From Paraburkholderia domus (lineage in GTDB: Bacteria; Pseudomonadota; Gammaproteobacteria; Burkholderiales; Burkholderiaceae): a stretch of DNA of 64,000 nucleotides. Numbering within the stretch: the first letter of the stretch is position 1; each line of letters begins with the position of its first letter. Shown piece after piece: positions 53,670 through 63,113 of this stretch. The notes beneath the pieces were generated by a model, which had not been told where the DNA came from, searched no databases, and worked only from the letters and a program-made list of their open reading frames with translations. The translations under genes and the position numbers were made by a program. The DNA lies in contig NZ_CAJNAT010000004.1 of assembly GCF_905220705.1 (NCBI RefSeq), positions 62,001 through 126,000 on the forward strand, read 5' to 3'.

Positions 53670-54842
53670 ATGACTACTTTCAGCTTTCTTGACGACTACA
53701 GCGAAGGCGCACATCCTGACATTCTTCGCGCCCTGTCGGAATCCAACTCCATCCAACAGGCAGCCTGCGGGGAAGACTCCTACTCTGCCGAGGCAACGAC
53801 TCGGATCAAGGCCCGACTGGGGGACACGTTCGACGGAGCCATCCACTACGTCGCAAGTGGCACGTTGGCCAACATCGTTTCGATATCTAGCTGCCTGCGT
53901 CCGCACGAAGCCGTCATTGCAGTGAGCTCGGGACATATCGTAGTTAGGGAGGCCGGTGCTATTGAGGCAACTGGCCACAAGCTCATCGTCGTTCCCGCTG
54001 TAGACGGGAAGCTCACGCCCGCCAATATTGAGGCCGCGCTTGCCAGCAATGCTCATTTTCCGCACATGGCAAAACCTCGGCTGATCTATCTGTCGAATGC
54101 TACCGAAATAGGCACCGTCTACTCGCTCGATGAGTTGCGCGAGATATCGGCGCTCGCAAAGCAACGGGGCCTCATTCTATTTCTCGATGGCGCGCGCTTG
54201 GGTGCGGCATTGGCGTCGAGCAAGAGCGACGCGACATTGGCCGATATTGCTTCCCTCGTTGATATTTTCTGGATCGGCGGAACCAAGATCGGCGCGCTTT
54301 TGGGTGAAGCAATTGTTGTTTGCAATCCAGCGTTGACGGAGGATTTTGCTTTTCATGTCAAGCAACGCGGCGGCATGTTAGCCAAGGGACGGCTACTGGG
54401 TATCCAGTTTCAGGCGTTATTTGGCGACAAGAATCTCTTCGTCGAAAATGCAAAGCACGCCAATGCCATGGCGGCAAAACTCGCCTCCGGGATCGTGTCT
54501 AGCGGTTACGCGCTCGAGGCGGAAACGGCCACGAATCAAGTATTTGCAATATTGCCCGATTCAGTCATTTCCGCTTTGAAGCAGTACTTTGCTTTCTACG
54601 TTTGGCGAGAGTTGGATAACGATCATTCTGTGATTCGCCTGGTAACGTCGTGGGCCACACAAGAACACCAGGTTGATGCCTTTTTTGGCGCGGTTCCCCC
54701 AGCTTTGAAGGCACGTACCCATAGCCGATACACTCAGAACGACTCGTCCTCGATAGAGCGCATCGCTCCTCTATCGAATCTTGATGACCGTTTTTCCCTT
54801 TGTACGCCCTGCTTCAACGTAAGCCAAAGCCTCATTGGTTGA
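53670..54842 (+). CDS. Low-specificity L-threonine aldolase
   Basis: A 390-residue beta-eliminating lyase/threonine aldolase. TTFSFLDDYSEGAHPDIL opens it; the PLP lysine is in FWIGGTKIGALLGEA; FLDGARLGAAL gives the cofactor Asp. It would cleave threonine or allo-threonine to glycine and acetaldehyde. The last about 35 residues after PPALKARTHS look unnatural and read antisense into the neighbouring quinone-oxidoreductase gene for 72 bases, so the original stop may have been lost by a frameshift near 54720. Confidence 0.85.
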   Translation: MTTFSFLDDYSEGAHPDILRALSESNSIQQAACGEDSYSAEATTRIKARLGDTFDGAIHYVASGTLANIVSISSCLRPHEAVIAVSSGHIVVREAGAIEATGHKLIVVPAVDGKLTPANIEAALASNAHFPHMAKPRLIYLSNATEIGTVYSLDELREISALAKQRGLILFLDGARLGAALASSKSDATLADIASLVDIFWIGGTKIGALLGEAIVVCNPALTEDFAFHVKQRGGMLAKGRLLGIQFQALFGDKNLFVENAKHANAMAAKLASGIVSSGYALEAETATNQVFAILPDSVISALKQYFAFYVWRELDNDHSVIRLVTSWATQEHQVDAFFGAVPPALKARTHSRYTQNDSSSIERIAPLSNLDDRFSLCTPCFNVSQSLIG

Positions 54843-55772
54843 CGCAAACGGGAAGACCCGATCGATTACGGGCCGTATGGTTCCCGCATCGATCAGTGCG
54901 GCGATCCGACTCAATTGGTCTCCGCTGGGGCGCATGAACAAAAATGAATAGCTGGCATCATGACGTTTTGCAATTTTCCTGACGCGATAGCTCAAAAGGC
55001 GCATCACCGTTTTCAGGAACCACGAAGCGCCAATCTCCTTTGCAAACTCGGGATCAGGCGGCCCCGCGATCCCGATGAGCCTGCCACCCGGCCTGAGGAC
55101 GCGCAGTGATTTTTTGAGCGTATCTCCGCCCTGCGTGTCGAGCACTAGATCGTAACCATTGAGGATGTCTGCAAAATCCTCTTTCTTGTAGTCGATGACG
55201 ATATCCGCGCCGAGTTGCTTCACCAGTTCGGCGTTCCGCGCACTCGTTGTCGTCGCGACGGTCGCGCCCACATGCTTCGCCAGTTGAATGGCAAATGTGC
55301 CGACGCCACCCGAGCCGGCATGTATCAGCACTTTTTGCCCTTTCTTCAGTTGCCCTTTCTCGATCAACGCCTGCCACGCGGTCAGGCCTACCAGTGGAAT
55401 CGAGGCGGCTTCTTCCATGCTGAGTGTGTTGGGCTTGAGCGCCACGCCGTCTTCCTTGACCGCAATGAATTCCGCGAAAGCGCCGATGCGATCTTTGTGT
55501 GGTTGCGCATAGACCTCATCGCCTGGTTTGAAGCGCTTCACGCGCGCTCCAACGCGGACGACGACCCCGGCCAGATCGTTGCCCAGAATCAGCGGCAAAC
55601 GATAAGGCAAGATGAGCTTGAACTCGCCGTCCCGGATTTTTGCATCGATGGGGTTTACGCTTGTGGCGTGGATCTGGATCAACACGTCATCCGCTTGCGG
55701 CTCCGGGGTCGGCATCTCGCCGGCTCGCAAGCCATTCTTGCGTCCGTATCGATCGACGACGAATGCCTTCAT
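54771..55772 (-). CDS. Zinc-independent MDR-family NADP-dependent quinone oxidoreductase-like enzyme
   Basis: A 333-residue medium-chain dehydrogenase/reductase of the quinone-oxidoreductase group. GroES-like domain up to about residue 130, then the Rossmann motif VLIHAGSGGVGTFAIQLAKH, YDLVLDTQGGDTL, and RLIGIAGPPD. No catalytic zinc ligands. The ATG at 55772 (MKAFVVDRYG) gives the usual start with AAGGAAAGGTG upstream; a 25-codon longer reading has AGGACAACACA. It converges on the threonine aldolase gene, overlapping its end. Confidence 0.9.
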   Translation of the reverse strand: MKAFVVDRYGRKNGLRAGEMPTPEPQADDVLIQIHATSVNPIDAKIRDGEFKLILPYRLPLILGNDLAGVVVRVGARVKRFKPGDEVYAQPHKDRIGAFAEFIAVKEDGVALKPNTLSMEEAASIPLVGLTAWQALIEKGQLKKGQKVLIHAGSGGVGTFAIQLAKHVGATVATTTSARNAELVKQLGADIVIDYKKEDFADILNGYDLVLDTQGGDTLKKSLRVLRPGGRLIGIAGPPDPEFAKEIGASWFLKTVMRLLSYRVRKIAKRHDASYSFLFMRPSGDQLSRIAALIDAGTIRPVIDRVFPFASTNEALAYVEAGRTKGKTVIKIR

Positions 55773-55921
55773 CACCTTTCCTTGGAAATTTATCGTTGAC
55801 TCAGGCTGCTTCGCGGGCAGTTGCTGGGATGTAGCGTTGGATATCATTGTGTTGTCCTATGCGACCGCGCTGCTCTGGATCAATTGTGCTTCAAATGGGG
55901 GAGAGGTGGCGGTGACGCCGT

Positions 55922-56737
55922 TTAAGTTTGAAGTCGCAGGTCTTTGCGAATACCGGCATCCACGAGACCTGCGGGCGCAAACCTGCGCAGCAATCGCATG
56001 CGGCCGGCGAGTCCACCGGCGGCATAGCGGAGTTTGGGACGAGCCGCGATGGCGGCTTGCAGTACAGTCTCGGCCACAACCTCGGGCCCGTCAGCACCCT
56101 CGACCACCTCTCTCACTCGCTTGGCCAGGGCCGTGCGAACCTCGCGGTACTCGTCGAGGGGAACGTCCGGTTCCATGAAGTTCGCGTCGAAAGGCGTCTT
56201 GATGTAGGCGGGCTCAATAACGGAGACCCGAATGCCCATCGTGCGCAACTCATGATCGAGCGATTCCGAATAGCCTGCGACCGCATGCTTCGTGGCGGTG
56301 TATAGCGCCATATACGGCATCGGCAAGAAGCCGAGCACGGAGCCGATGTTAATGATGCGGCCACTCCCTTCACGACGCATGTGAGGCACGACGGCACGCG
56401 TCATCCGGACGATCCCGAAGAAGTTCGTATCGAAGATTGCTCGGGCCTGTTCGAGTGAACTCTCTTCAGCGCCGGCGGGCGCAACGCCAAAACCCGCATT
56501 GTTGACGAGCAGATCGATGTGGCCCTCCAGTCGTAGCATTTCGCGAACGGCGGTGTCGACGGATGCGTCGCTGGTAACGTCGAGCGGCAGCAAATCGAAG
56601 GACCGTTTGCCGGCCGGTGCACCTCGTCTACTAGTGCCGTAGACCTTATAACCCGCCTTCGCGAGCCGCTCGGCCGTGGCTTCACCGATGCCTGATGAGG
56701 CGCCCGTAACAAGCGCTGTCTTGGTCTTGCTTTTCAT
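55922..56737 (-). CDS. SDR-family oxidoreductase
   Basis: A 271-residue classical SDR: ALVTGASSGIGEATAERLAK, DLLVNNAGFGVA, YTATKHAVAGYSESL (Tyr-X3-Lys), with a Ser in IGSVLGF. Downstream of a TetR gene on the same strand; a palindrome shared with the TetR promoter (56858-56874) precedes it, so it is probably repressed by that TetR. Substrate unknown. Confidence 0.9.
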   Translation of the reverse strand: MKSKTKTALVTGASSGIGEATAERLAKAGYKVYGTSRRGAPAGKRSFDLLPLDVTSDASVDTAVREMLRLEGHIDLLVNNAGFGVAPAGAEESSLEQARAIFDTNFFGIVRMTRAVVPHMRREGSGRIINIGSVLGFLPMPYMALYTATKHAVAGYSESLDHELRTMGIRVSVIEPAYIKTPFDANFMEPDVPLDEYREVRTALAKRVREVVEGADGPEVVAETVLQAAIAARPKLRYAAGGLAGRMRLLRRFAPAGLVDAGIRKDLRLQT

Positions 56738-56857
56738 AATGTCCTTCCTCCTGCAGTTCCTGGGGTGATCTTCATGGGACTTTCTTTCGTTGGACGGTGG
56801 TCACAATCCAGTTGCTGCGGCGACGCGGTGGAGAGGTCGTCCATCTGGTGGCATTAC

Positions 56858-56874
56858 TATGATGGTCGTCATAT
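56858..56874. promoter_or_regulatory. TetR operator upstream of the SDR gene
   Basis: TATGATGGTCGTCATAT is nearly palindromic and matches at 14 of 17 positions the reverse complement of 57532-57548, found before the TetR gene. It lies about 120 bases before the SDR start, suggesting a separate, repressible promoter. Confidence 0.6.
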
Positions 56875-56925
56875 TTAATTGCGAGCGCAAAGCCGGCGGA
56901 AAAGCCGGCATGACCGTGGGTGGAA

Positions 56926-57507
56926 TCAGGCGACGTTAGGGGCGAGCTGCTCCAGTGTTGCCTCTCGCAGGGCGTCGGAAAGCTTGGGGTCGTCGACAGC
57001 GCGCGCCAGAAGCAGCGTTCCGACCATCGTGGCCACGGTAACGAGCGCGCGTTCGTGCGCGCCCGGCTGTCCCCAGTCTGACGACTGGCGGGCAATGAGA
57101 TCGATCATCTCCTTGATACGACGGGTGGCCGCGCGCCGCACCTCGGGCGCCTGGCGGGGCATTTCCGAACCGAGGGCCGCGACTGGGCACCCCATCTCGG
57201 CGTTTTCGACGTGCTCCTTCGAGAGATAGGCGCGCACGAGCGATGCCAATGCCTGCTCCGGCGGCGCGCCGGCCGCAATGCTGGCCGACGCGGCGACGGC
57301 TTCAGCGCCGGCGCGATCCGCCGCTTCGGCGAGCATTGCCTCGCGCGAAGCGAAGTGGGCGTAGAAGCCGCCGTGCGTCAGACCGACATTCTTCATGATG
57401 TCGGAAACACCGGTGCCCGCATAGCCGCTGCGCCGTATGGCGCGCGCGGCTGCCTCGACGATGCGTTCGTGAGTGGCTTCCTTACGCGTAAGTGCGGATC
57501 GTGTCAT
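56926..57507 (-). CDS. TetR-family transcriptional repressor
   Basis: A 193-residue TetR protein with HTH in ERIVEAAARAIRRSGYAGTG then VSDIMKNVGLTHGGFYAHFA, and a C-terminal ligand-binding part. Its promoter region and that of the downstream SDR share an operator-like repeat, supporting autoregulation and control of the SDR. Confidence 0.9.
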   Translation of the reverse strand: MTRSALTRKEATHERIVEAAARAIRRSGYAGTGVSDIMKNVGLTHGGFYAHFASREAMLAEAADRAGAEAVAASASIAAGAPPEQALASLVRAYLSKEHVENAEMGCPVAALGSEMPRQAPEVRRAATRRIKEMIDLIARQSSDWGQPGAHERALVTVATMVGTLLLARAVDDPKLSDALREATLEQLAPNVA

Positions 57508-57531
57508 GACGGCAGAGGTGGCGAATCGTAT

Positions 57532-57548
57532 ATATTACGTTCATCATA
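57532..57548. promoter_or_regulatory. TetR operator upstream of its own gene
   Basis: ATATTACGTTCATCATA, 25 bases before the TetR start; its complement matches the site at 56858-56874 at 14 of 17 positions. Confidence 0.6.
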
Positions 57549-57806
57549 TTCGGTTTTTGTGCAAAACGCCAGATGGAATTTCAGTCAGATGTTGGCGATG
57601 CCTGGTCTTGGGTGTGGTGTGCCCAGTTCACTCTGGATCAAGTTCTGGATTCCGGTAGGGGCAATCCGCCATGCACACACCGGTCGGCTGACGGCAGCAG
57701 TATATTTGGCAAAACTAATTTAAGCTGCCCGCTTTGAACGTACTTCGCCAGTGGATTGAGCTGAGATGCCTCATTCGGCAACGCTGTCCGGACGTACACG
57801 TTGAGC

Positions 57807-58214
57807 CTACTCCACGGGTGGTTCGTTTCTTATAACCAGTTCCATGAATCCCGAACCTGAGTCGTGCTCGCGGGAGAAGCGATATTCGGGAAGAAGCGCC
57901 AGCAATATCTCCGCGGTTGTACGGACCGTGCAACCGCGTCCCACGTGACCGCCGAATACTCGACCGCGGGGGTCGGCAACCGACATGTGCAGATGCGCTC
58001 CATCAGATGATATGGACCCAGCGAGCGTCAGGATTTCCAGATCATCGCGCAGCTCAGTCGAGTCCTCGTCTCCGGCAAATCGCAATTGGGCAACGCTGAG
58101 GCTCCCGATGCCCTGTATCACGAAGGCCGCCCGCAACTTGAGCTGGCGCAGCACGTCTTCGAGAGCGGCACGCAGATCGTCGCCGGGGAAAAGGCGTAAA
58201 GGGTGTGCTTGCAT
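57807..58214 (-). CDS. PPC (DUF296)-domain protein
   Basis: A 135-residue protein made of one PPC/DUF296 domain: HPLRLFPGDDLRAALEDVLR, AAFVIQGIGSLSVAQLRF, GAHLHMSVADPRGRVFGGHV (metal-binding His pair as in other PPC proteins). In plants this domain adjoins AT-hooks; bacterial single-domain versions have unknown roles. AGGAACCGCGCG precedes the ATG. Confidence 0.85.
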   Translation of the reverse strand: MQAHPLRLFPGDDLRAALEDVLRQLKLRAAFVIQGIGSLSVAQLRFAGDEDSTELRDDLEILTLAGSISSDGAHLHMSVADPRGRVFGGHVGRGCTVRTTAEILLALLPEYRFSREHDSGSGFMELVIRNEPPVE

Positions 58215-58541
58215 CGCGCGGTTCCTGGTTTGGGGCTTGGTGACAGGTTAAGGCGGATTGAGCTGGGCGACAATCGGGTAGCTCGGGCGCTTCGGCATCC
58301 GGCTGACCTCCTGTTGCGCGAAAGCCAGGTAGTCCGAGGAAATCGTCACCGTGGGCGCCGTCCGCACATCTTCGAATTCACGTCAACCAGGTAGCACGTT
58401 GAAAGGGCGGCAAATTTTGAACGAAAACTTTCCGCGCCTTACCGGTGGCTGAGATGAAAGGGGAATTGCCCCCTTACCAGGCATTTGGAAGTGTTGCCAT
58501 CACTTACTCTGAGTGCTCACCTTGTAAGGAGATCAAGCATC
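58215..58541. other. 327-base intergenic region
   Basis: It separates the divergent PPC and Ser/Thr-rich genes. A 40-codon minus-strand frame ending near 58249 (DYLAFAQQEVSRMPKRPSY) looks protein-like but was not recognised; it could be a gene remnant. Confidence 0.4.
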
Positions 58542-59261
58542 ATGAGCATACAAAGTGTAGGTGGTTCGCAAACCAGCACGAACCTGCTTTCTGTCGGCGC
58601 CACTCGCCGCTCGACCGGCGGCGGCTGCGAAGCGGCGTCGTCCTCGTCGTCTTCGTCGATCAGTTCGACGGATTCAAACCCGCTGTTGTCGGCACTCGAG
58701 GCGGCGTTGGCGGCACTTGGGATTGGCAGCACGTCGTCGACCACGGCTACATCGGGTACGTCGAGCACGACTGCCGCTTCGAGCTCGTCCAGCACGGCAG
58801 CGTCTTCCACCGCCTCCACGAGCGATTCGACGTCAACCAGTTCGGTGTCCGGCGCGCTGCAGGCCTTTCTCGGGGCGCTGTTTCAGACACTAGGGTCGCT
58901 TCAGCAGCCGGGCAATAGTGACGGCTCCACGTCTAATAGCACGAGCGGCTCCACGAACTCGATCGCGACTTCTTCGTATGGGGATATTGGCGGAGCGCTG
59001 AATGCACTCGCACAGGACCTCGGGTCTGGCAGCACGACGAGTTCGACTACTGCATCTGGTACCTCGGATACAAGTGGCAATTCTTCTTCGTCTTCTTCGC
59101 AGACGTCGACGCTGCAGACGGATTTTCAGGCTTTGTTGAGCTCACTCGGCGACAGTAACTCGGGCACATCGTTGCAGTCGTTTGTGCAGACGCTCGCGGA
59201 TAACCTCAAAGGAAATTCGCATATGCAAACGGTTGGTAGCCTGGTGTCGACCACGGCTTAA
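58542..59261 (+). CDS. Ser/Thr-rich modular protein of unknown function
   Basis: A 239-residue protein with about half Ser, Thr and Gly. Five short amphipathic segments recur: NPLLSALEAALAALGIGS, SGALQAFLGALFQTLGSL, IGGALNALAQDLGSG, LQTDFQALLSSLGDS, LQSFVQTLADNLKGN, each ending near LG and separated by Ser/Thr-rich linkers. No signal peptide or known domain. TAAGGAG precedes the ATG at 58542. The composition recalls secreted harpin-like proteins, a loose analogy only. A strong palindrome follows the gene. Confidence 0.7.
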   Translation: MSIQSVGGSQTSTNLLSVGATRRSTGGGCEAASSSSSSSISSTDSNPLLSALEAALAALGIGSTSSTTATSGTSSTTAASSSSSTAASSTASTSDSTSTSSVSGALQAFLGALFQTLGSLQQPGNSDGSTSNSTSGSTNSIATSSYGDIGGALNALAQDLGSGSTTSSTTASGTSDTSGNSSSSSSQTSTLQTDFQALLSSLGDSNSGTSLQSFVQTLADNLKGNSHMQTVGSLVSTTA

Positions 59262-59605
59262 GGTAACAAAAGTACAGGCGGTTTTCCGTCCTTCCTGATG
59301 ACGTCATCGGGAAGGACGGAGGCCGACCGCGCGTCGAGCTGGCATGGTTTTTTTGTCGGGCAATAATGACTTTGCCGGATGGTCATGTGGATGACAACGA
59401 CGAACCTGCAATGGCGCTCGTCGTGCGTGGAACTGCGCGATTGGCTTGCGGTAGCACGTATCTCGACCAGGGTTAACCCATTCGAAACGATGCGGTAAAG
59501 CACATACAGTTCTTGCATACCAACTGGCTTCAGACGCGGGGGCATCTCCACCCAGGAGTGCCCGGCGGTGTTTCCTCAGTTCCACGAACTCAAAGGAGAT
59601 GACAG
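59262..59605. other. 344-base intergenic region
   Basis: Holds the palindrome at 59285-59320 and the leader of the transporter gene. No gene was recognised. Confidence 0.45.
59285..59320 (+). terminator. Long near-perfect palindrome after the Ser/Thr-rich gene
   Basis: CCGTCCTTCC (59286-59295) and GGAAGGACGG (59310-59319) enclose a second palindrome GATGACGTCATC (59297-59308), with one T-G pair between, so almost the whole 36 bases pair. A terminator is likely, though no T tract follows; TTTT precedes the stem. Confidence 0.5.
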
Positions 59606-61063
59606 ATGGAAATCCGCGATCCTTCCCCGGGCCTCTACAACGAAGATCTTGCGCCCGCCAGACAGCGCAACTGGGGCGCCTTCAGCATTTTCAACGTCTG
59701 GACCTCGGACGTGCACAGCCTCTGGGGCTACTACCTCGCCGCCAGCCTGTTTCTGCTGTGCGGCAGCTTCATCAACTTCGTGCTGGCGATCGGGATCGGC
59801 TCGCTGGTGATCTTCGCGCTCATGAACCTGATCGGCTACGCTGGCGAGAAGACCGGCGTGCCTTACCCGGTGCTGGCGCGCGCCTCCTTTGGCGTGTGGG
59901 GTGCCAATCTGGCGGCCATGGTGCGCGCCGTGGTGGCCTGCTTCTGGTACGGCGCGCAGACGGCAGCCGCTTCTGGCGCGATGGTCGCGCTGCTGATCCG
60001 CAGCGACAGCCTGATGGCGTTTCATAAGGGCACGCAGTGGCTCGGCCACTCAGGGCTGGAGGTGATCTGCTACGTGATCATCTGGGCGCTGCAGTTGCTC
60101 ATCATCCAGAAGGGTATGGAGACGGTGCGCAAATTCCAGGACTGGGCCGGTCCGGCGGTGTGGGTCGCAATGCTGATCCTGGCGATTGGCCTGTGCGTCA
60201 AGGCCGGCGGCTTCTCGTTCACCAGCGGCATTCCGATGAGCGTGCTGCTCGAGAAGACCAGTGACGCCGGCGTCAGCGGCGAGCCAGGCTCGTTCTGGGC
60301 ACTGATGGCAGTGGGCGCGACCTGGATCACCTACTTCGCGGCGCTGTACCTGAATTTTTGCGACTTCTCGCGCTATGCGAAAAATCGCGACGCAGTGAAG
60401 AAAGGAAACCTGTGGGGCCTGCCGATCAACCTGATCGCATTCTCGCTGGTCGCCGGCGTCACCACCATCGCCGCCTTCAAGGTGTACGGCGAAGTGCTGC
60501 TTCACCCAGAACAGATCTCCGCCAAGTTCGACAGCTGGGTACTGGCACTCATTGCGGCGCTGACCTTCGCAGTCGCCACGCTGGGCATTAACGTGGTGGC
60601 CAATTTCGTCTCGGCCGCATTCGACATCTCCAACACGTTCCCCAGACGGATCAGCTTCAAGAAGGGGGGATACATCGCCGCGGCTATCGCACTGGTGCTC
60701 TATCCGTTCGCGCCGTGGGAAGGTAACGCCGCGCACTTCGTGAACGCCATCGGCGCCACGATGGGCCCGCTGCTGGGGATTATTCTGGTGGACTACTACC
60801 TGGTGGCCAAGGGCAACATCAACGTCGCGGCGCTCTACCAGGAGCACGGCGAGTACCGCTACGAAGGCGGCTGGAACATCAACGCGCTGGTCTCCGCGGC
60901 GGTCGGCAGCGTGTTTTCGACCTTCCTGCCTAACTTCACCAATCTGCTGCCGGTCTGGTGGAATACCTATGGGTGGTTCTTCGGCGTGGTGATCGGCGGC
61001 GGCATGTACCTGATCATGGCGACGCTGCGGCCGCGTGCTGCGATCGCGCCGACCCGCGCTTGA
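59606..61063 (+). CDS. NCS1-family nucleobase:cation symporter
   Basis: A 485-residue membrane transporter with about twelve helices. It begins with the NCS1 hallmark LYNEDLAPARQRNWG and then SIFNVWTSDVHSLWGYYLAA; later come RASFGVWGANLAAMVRA and INVVANFVSAAFDISN. Family members carry uracil, cytosine, allantoin, hydantoins or thiamine with Na+ or H+. AAAGGAG precedes the ATG. No catabolic partner gene is adjacent, so the substrate is open. Confidence 0.92.
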   Translation: MEIRDPSPGLYNEDLAPARQRNWGAFSIFNVWTSDVHSLWGYYLAASLFLLCGSFINFVLAIGIGSLVIFALMNLIGYAGEKTGVPYPVLARASFGVWGANLAAMVRAVVACFWYGAQTAAASGAMVALLIRSDSLMAFHKGTQWLGHSGLEVICYVIIWALQLLIIQKGMETVRKFQDWAGPAVWVAMLILAIGLCVKAGGFSFTSGIPMSVLLEKTSDAGVSGEPGSFWALMAVGATWITYFAALYLNFCDFSRYAKNRDAVKKGNLWGLPINLIAFSLVAGVTTIAAFKVYGEVLLHPEQISAKFDSWVLALIAALTFAVATLGINVVANFVSAAFDISNTFPRRISFKKGGYIAAAIALVLYPFAPWEGNAAHFVNAIGATMGPLLGIILVDYYLVAKGNINVAALYQEHGEYRYEGGWNINALVSAAVGSVFSTFLPNFTNLLPVWWNTYGWFFGVVIGGGMYLIMATLRPRAAIAPTRA

Positions 61064-61192
61064 GGGTTTTCCTGGGGGACGGGTAGGGGCGAGTCTTGGC
61101 CTCTGGCATGCGGAACAGGCATGGCAACAATGCCGATGGTTTGCTGTCGACGGTCATGCTAGGATTTCTCGCAAACAACTCCGGAGACTGCT

Positions 61193-61573
61193 ATGCCGTT
61201 CATCTGCGAAAACGTTGAATGTCGCGCCGTGCTGGCCCGCGGGCAGGTCAGAACTGTTCAAGAGAACGAGGGGTGGTGCTTCTACTGCCCAGACTGCAAA
61301 GTGAGGAACGCGTTGAACGATATCGGCGCGCTGGGCGGTCCTGTTGAGTTGGTTCAGCCGGAGCGATCTGATCTTCCACACAAAGTGGTTGCAACTGCTC
61401 GACCATTGGAGGACGGCAAGTACGCGGCGCAATTGCGCGTACAAAGGGCACTCGGTATGAAGGGGACTTACGCGGTCGAAGAACATTGGGAACAACTCGG
61501 TGTATTCCTTGACGCGCACGAAGCCGTCGCGCATGCAAAGTCCGTTGCGGCAGACTGGCTGGGAAAGGCATAG
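61193..61573 (+). CDS. Small protein with zinc-ribbon-like Cys pairs
   Basis: A 126-residue protein with CENVEC at the start and CFYCPDC at about residue 29, a likely zinc site. The rest (DGKYAAQLRVQRALGM, EEHWEQLGVFLDAHEAVAHA) was not recognised. No signal peptide. Probably a cytoplasmic nucleic-acid or protein binder; this is a guess. Confidence 0.65.
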   Translation: MPFICENVECRAVLARGQVRTVQENEGWCFYCPDCKVRNALNDIGALGGPVELVQPERSDLPHKVVATARPLEDGKYAAQLRVQRALGMKGTYAVEEHWEQLGVFLDAHEAVAHAKSVAADWLGKA

Positions 61574-61798
61574 TCCCGAGTTGAGCGCTGGATTCAGCCG
61601 TGCGCACCGTGTGCGGATCTTGACGGCCGGCCCGCGACCGTAGATCCGCAGCACAAGCTGGTGCTGCACGGCGCCAGTGCCGTGAAGGTAACGGTTCAGC
61701 TTTCGGTATGCTCAATGAGCGTACGTCAACGGAACCGCTTTACCCTGAAATGCTCCGCCAGACCCGATGTCACGGGTTCCGAATTCATACAGCGTCGC

Positions 61799-62257
61799 TC
61801 ATGAACCTTCGACGGGAGCGAGCTTGACAAATAGTCTGGCAGCTTCGTTGCCATGGGACAAAGCGCGCAGTGCGAGGGAGAGCGCTAGCTGCGCGTCGTG
61901 GGCGACTGCGCTGCGGTCCTGATCGAAGAGTTTGACGGCGTGGCGCATATGCTGCGCCGCTTGATCGTGAAGCTCCGCTGCCGTCGCGTGAAGTTTTGCC
62001 GCGTTTGCGCTGTTTGCGCCGGAGCCGGTCGATGCAGGCGCTCCGGGCGGCGTACTGGCGCTGTGCGCACCGGCGTCGTGTGCCTGATCGATTGCGTGCA
62101 AGGTGTGGCCGTGGGCCATCATCGCCTCGTGTGCGGCGTGGGCGTAGTCTTTACCGCCCTCGAAATGCCGCGATGCCGCGCGGTGATATCGCGCCGCCTG
62201 CTCGTGATGTGACGCCGCAGCTTCAAGATGTTCTTTTTTGCTGTGCTTCGTGCTCAT
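61799..62257 (-). CDS. Ala/His-rich helical protein
   Basis: A 152-residue protein rich in Ala and His, with heptad-like HLEAAASHHEQAARYHRAAS and HAAHEAMMAHGHTLHAI near the start, a Gly/Ser/Thr linker, and KLHATAAELHDQAAQHMRHA in the second half. Two similar helical blocks suggest an internal duplication. The ATG at 62257 follows CAGGAGCCGGT. The frequent histidines could bind metal; function unknown. Confidence 0.65.
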   Translation of the reverse strand: MSTKHSKKEHLEAAASHHEQAARYHRAASRHFEGGKDYAHAAHEAMMAHGHTLHAIDQAHDAGAHSASTPPGAPASTGSGANSANAAKLHATAAELHDQAAQHMRHAVKLFDQDRSAVAHDAQLALSLALRALSHGNEAARLFVKLAPVEGS

Positions 62258-62428
62258 ACCGGCTCCTGCAAGACTGTAGGACCCACTCCGATGACGACTG
62301 ATTTGAAAACACAGTGGCGGGTCGGAAACCACAAGATCCGAATTTACACGCACTTGCGCTCTCGGTGACGTTTTCGTTACGCGAAAAACAATCCATCAAA
62401 ATCGTCATCTGCGAATGCCTTGGGGCAT

Positions 62429-62830
62429 TCACTCCTCGCACTGCACGTCCTGCTTTCGCACAACGATAATCACCGGGTATGTCCCGTGTTCGAGTTCCAC
62501 GCGTGCGACTACGGCCATCGTCGTGTTGTCGATGTCGTCGTACACGCTGACTTTTTCATGCCGAAGGTTCGTGACACCGGTACAGGCAGACGCGCGACCC
62601 TCGTCGGAGACCTTGCATTGGATCGGGTTGTCTGCAAGGTAGCGATATCGGTCTCTTTCGGGGGTCGCAAGATATTCACGAAAGCTCTGTGCCGCTCCGC
62701 CGATACCGGTGACATACCCAATGGCGCACTCCAGTTTGGGCGTATCGCTGCTCGCGGATGTTTGGGCTGTCGCGGCTGTGCTTGCCAGCGCGATGACCGC
62801 CGCGAGTGTCGATGCAAGAAGGTATTTCAT
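62429..62830 (-). CDS. Small exported protein
   Basis: A 133-residue protein: signal peptide ([20 protein letters not shown], cleavage near TAQ) and a mature domain with three cysteines ([27 protein letters not shown]) and a C-terminal [16 protein letters not shown]. No family recognised. Divergent from the ETF-QO remnant at 62871. Confidence 0.65.
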   Translation of the reverse strand: MKYLLASTLAAVIALASTAATAQTSASSDTPKLECAIGYVTGIGGAAQSFREYLATPERDRYRYLADNPIQCKVSDEGRASACTGVTNLRHEKVSVYDDIDNTTMAVVARVELEHGTYPVIIVVRKQDVQCEE

Positions 62831-62870
62831 GGCGCAAATCACCGTTGTCGGATCGAAGTGCTGGATTGTA

Positions 62871-63107
62871 ATGGCATCCTGCCCGAGAGGTCAGGAAGCG
62901 CACAGCGGGACATATGCGGGTCAGAAGTCACGCTACTGCGCGGCCGCGGTTTATGAGTTCGTGAAGAACGATGACGGCAGCGAGCGGCTGGTGATCAACG
63001 CGCAGAGCTGTGTGCACTGCAAGACCTGTGACATCAAGGATCCGACCCAGAATATCGTCTGGGTGACGCCAGAGGGCGGTAATGGTCCGAACCACTCGAA
63101 TATGTGA
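62871..63107 (+). pseudogene. C-terminal remnant of electron-transfer flavoprotein:ubiquinone oxidoreductase
   Basis: From 62931, [20 protein letters not shown] and [20 protein letters not shown] then [16 protein letters not shown] are the conserved 4Fe-4S C-terminus of ETF-QO, which in the intact enzyme ends a protein of about 550 residues. Only the last 60 or so residues remain; the part before Arg-Tyr-Cys is unrelated. The functional gene must be elsewhere. It is a recombination or duplication scar. Confidence 0.8.
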
Positions 63108-63113
63108 TCGGTC

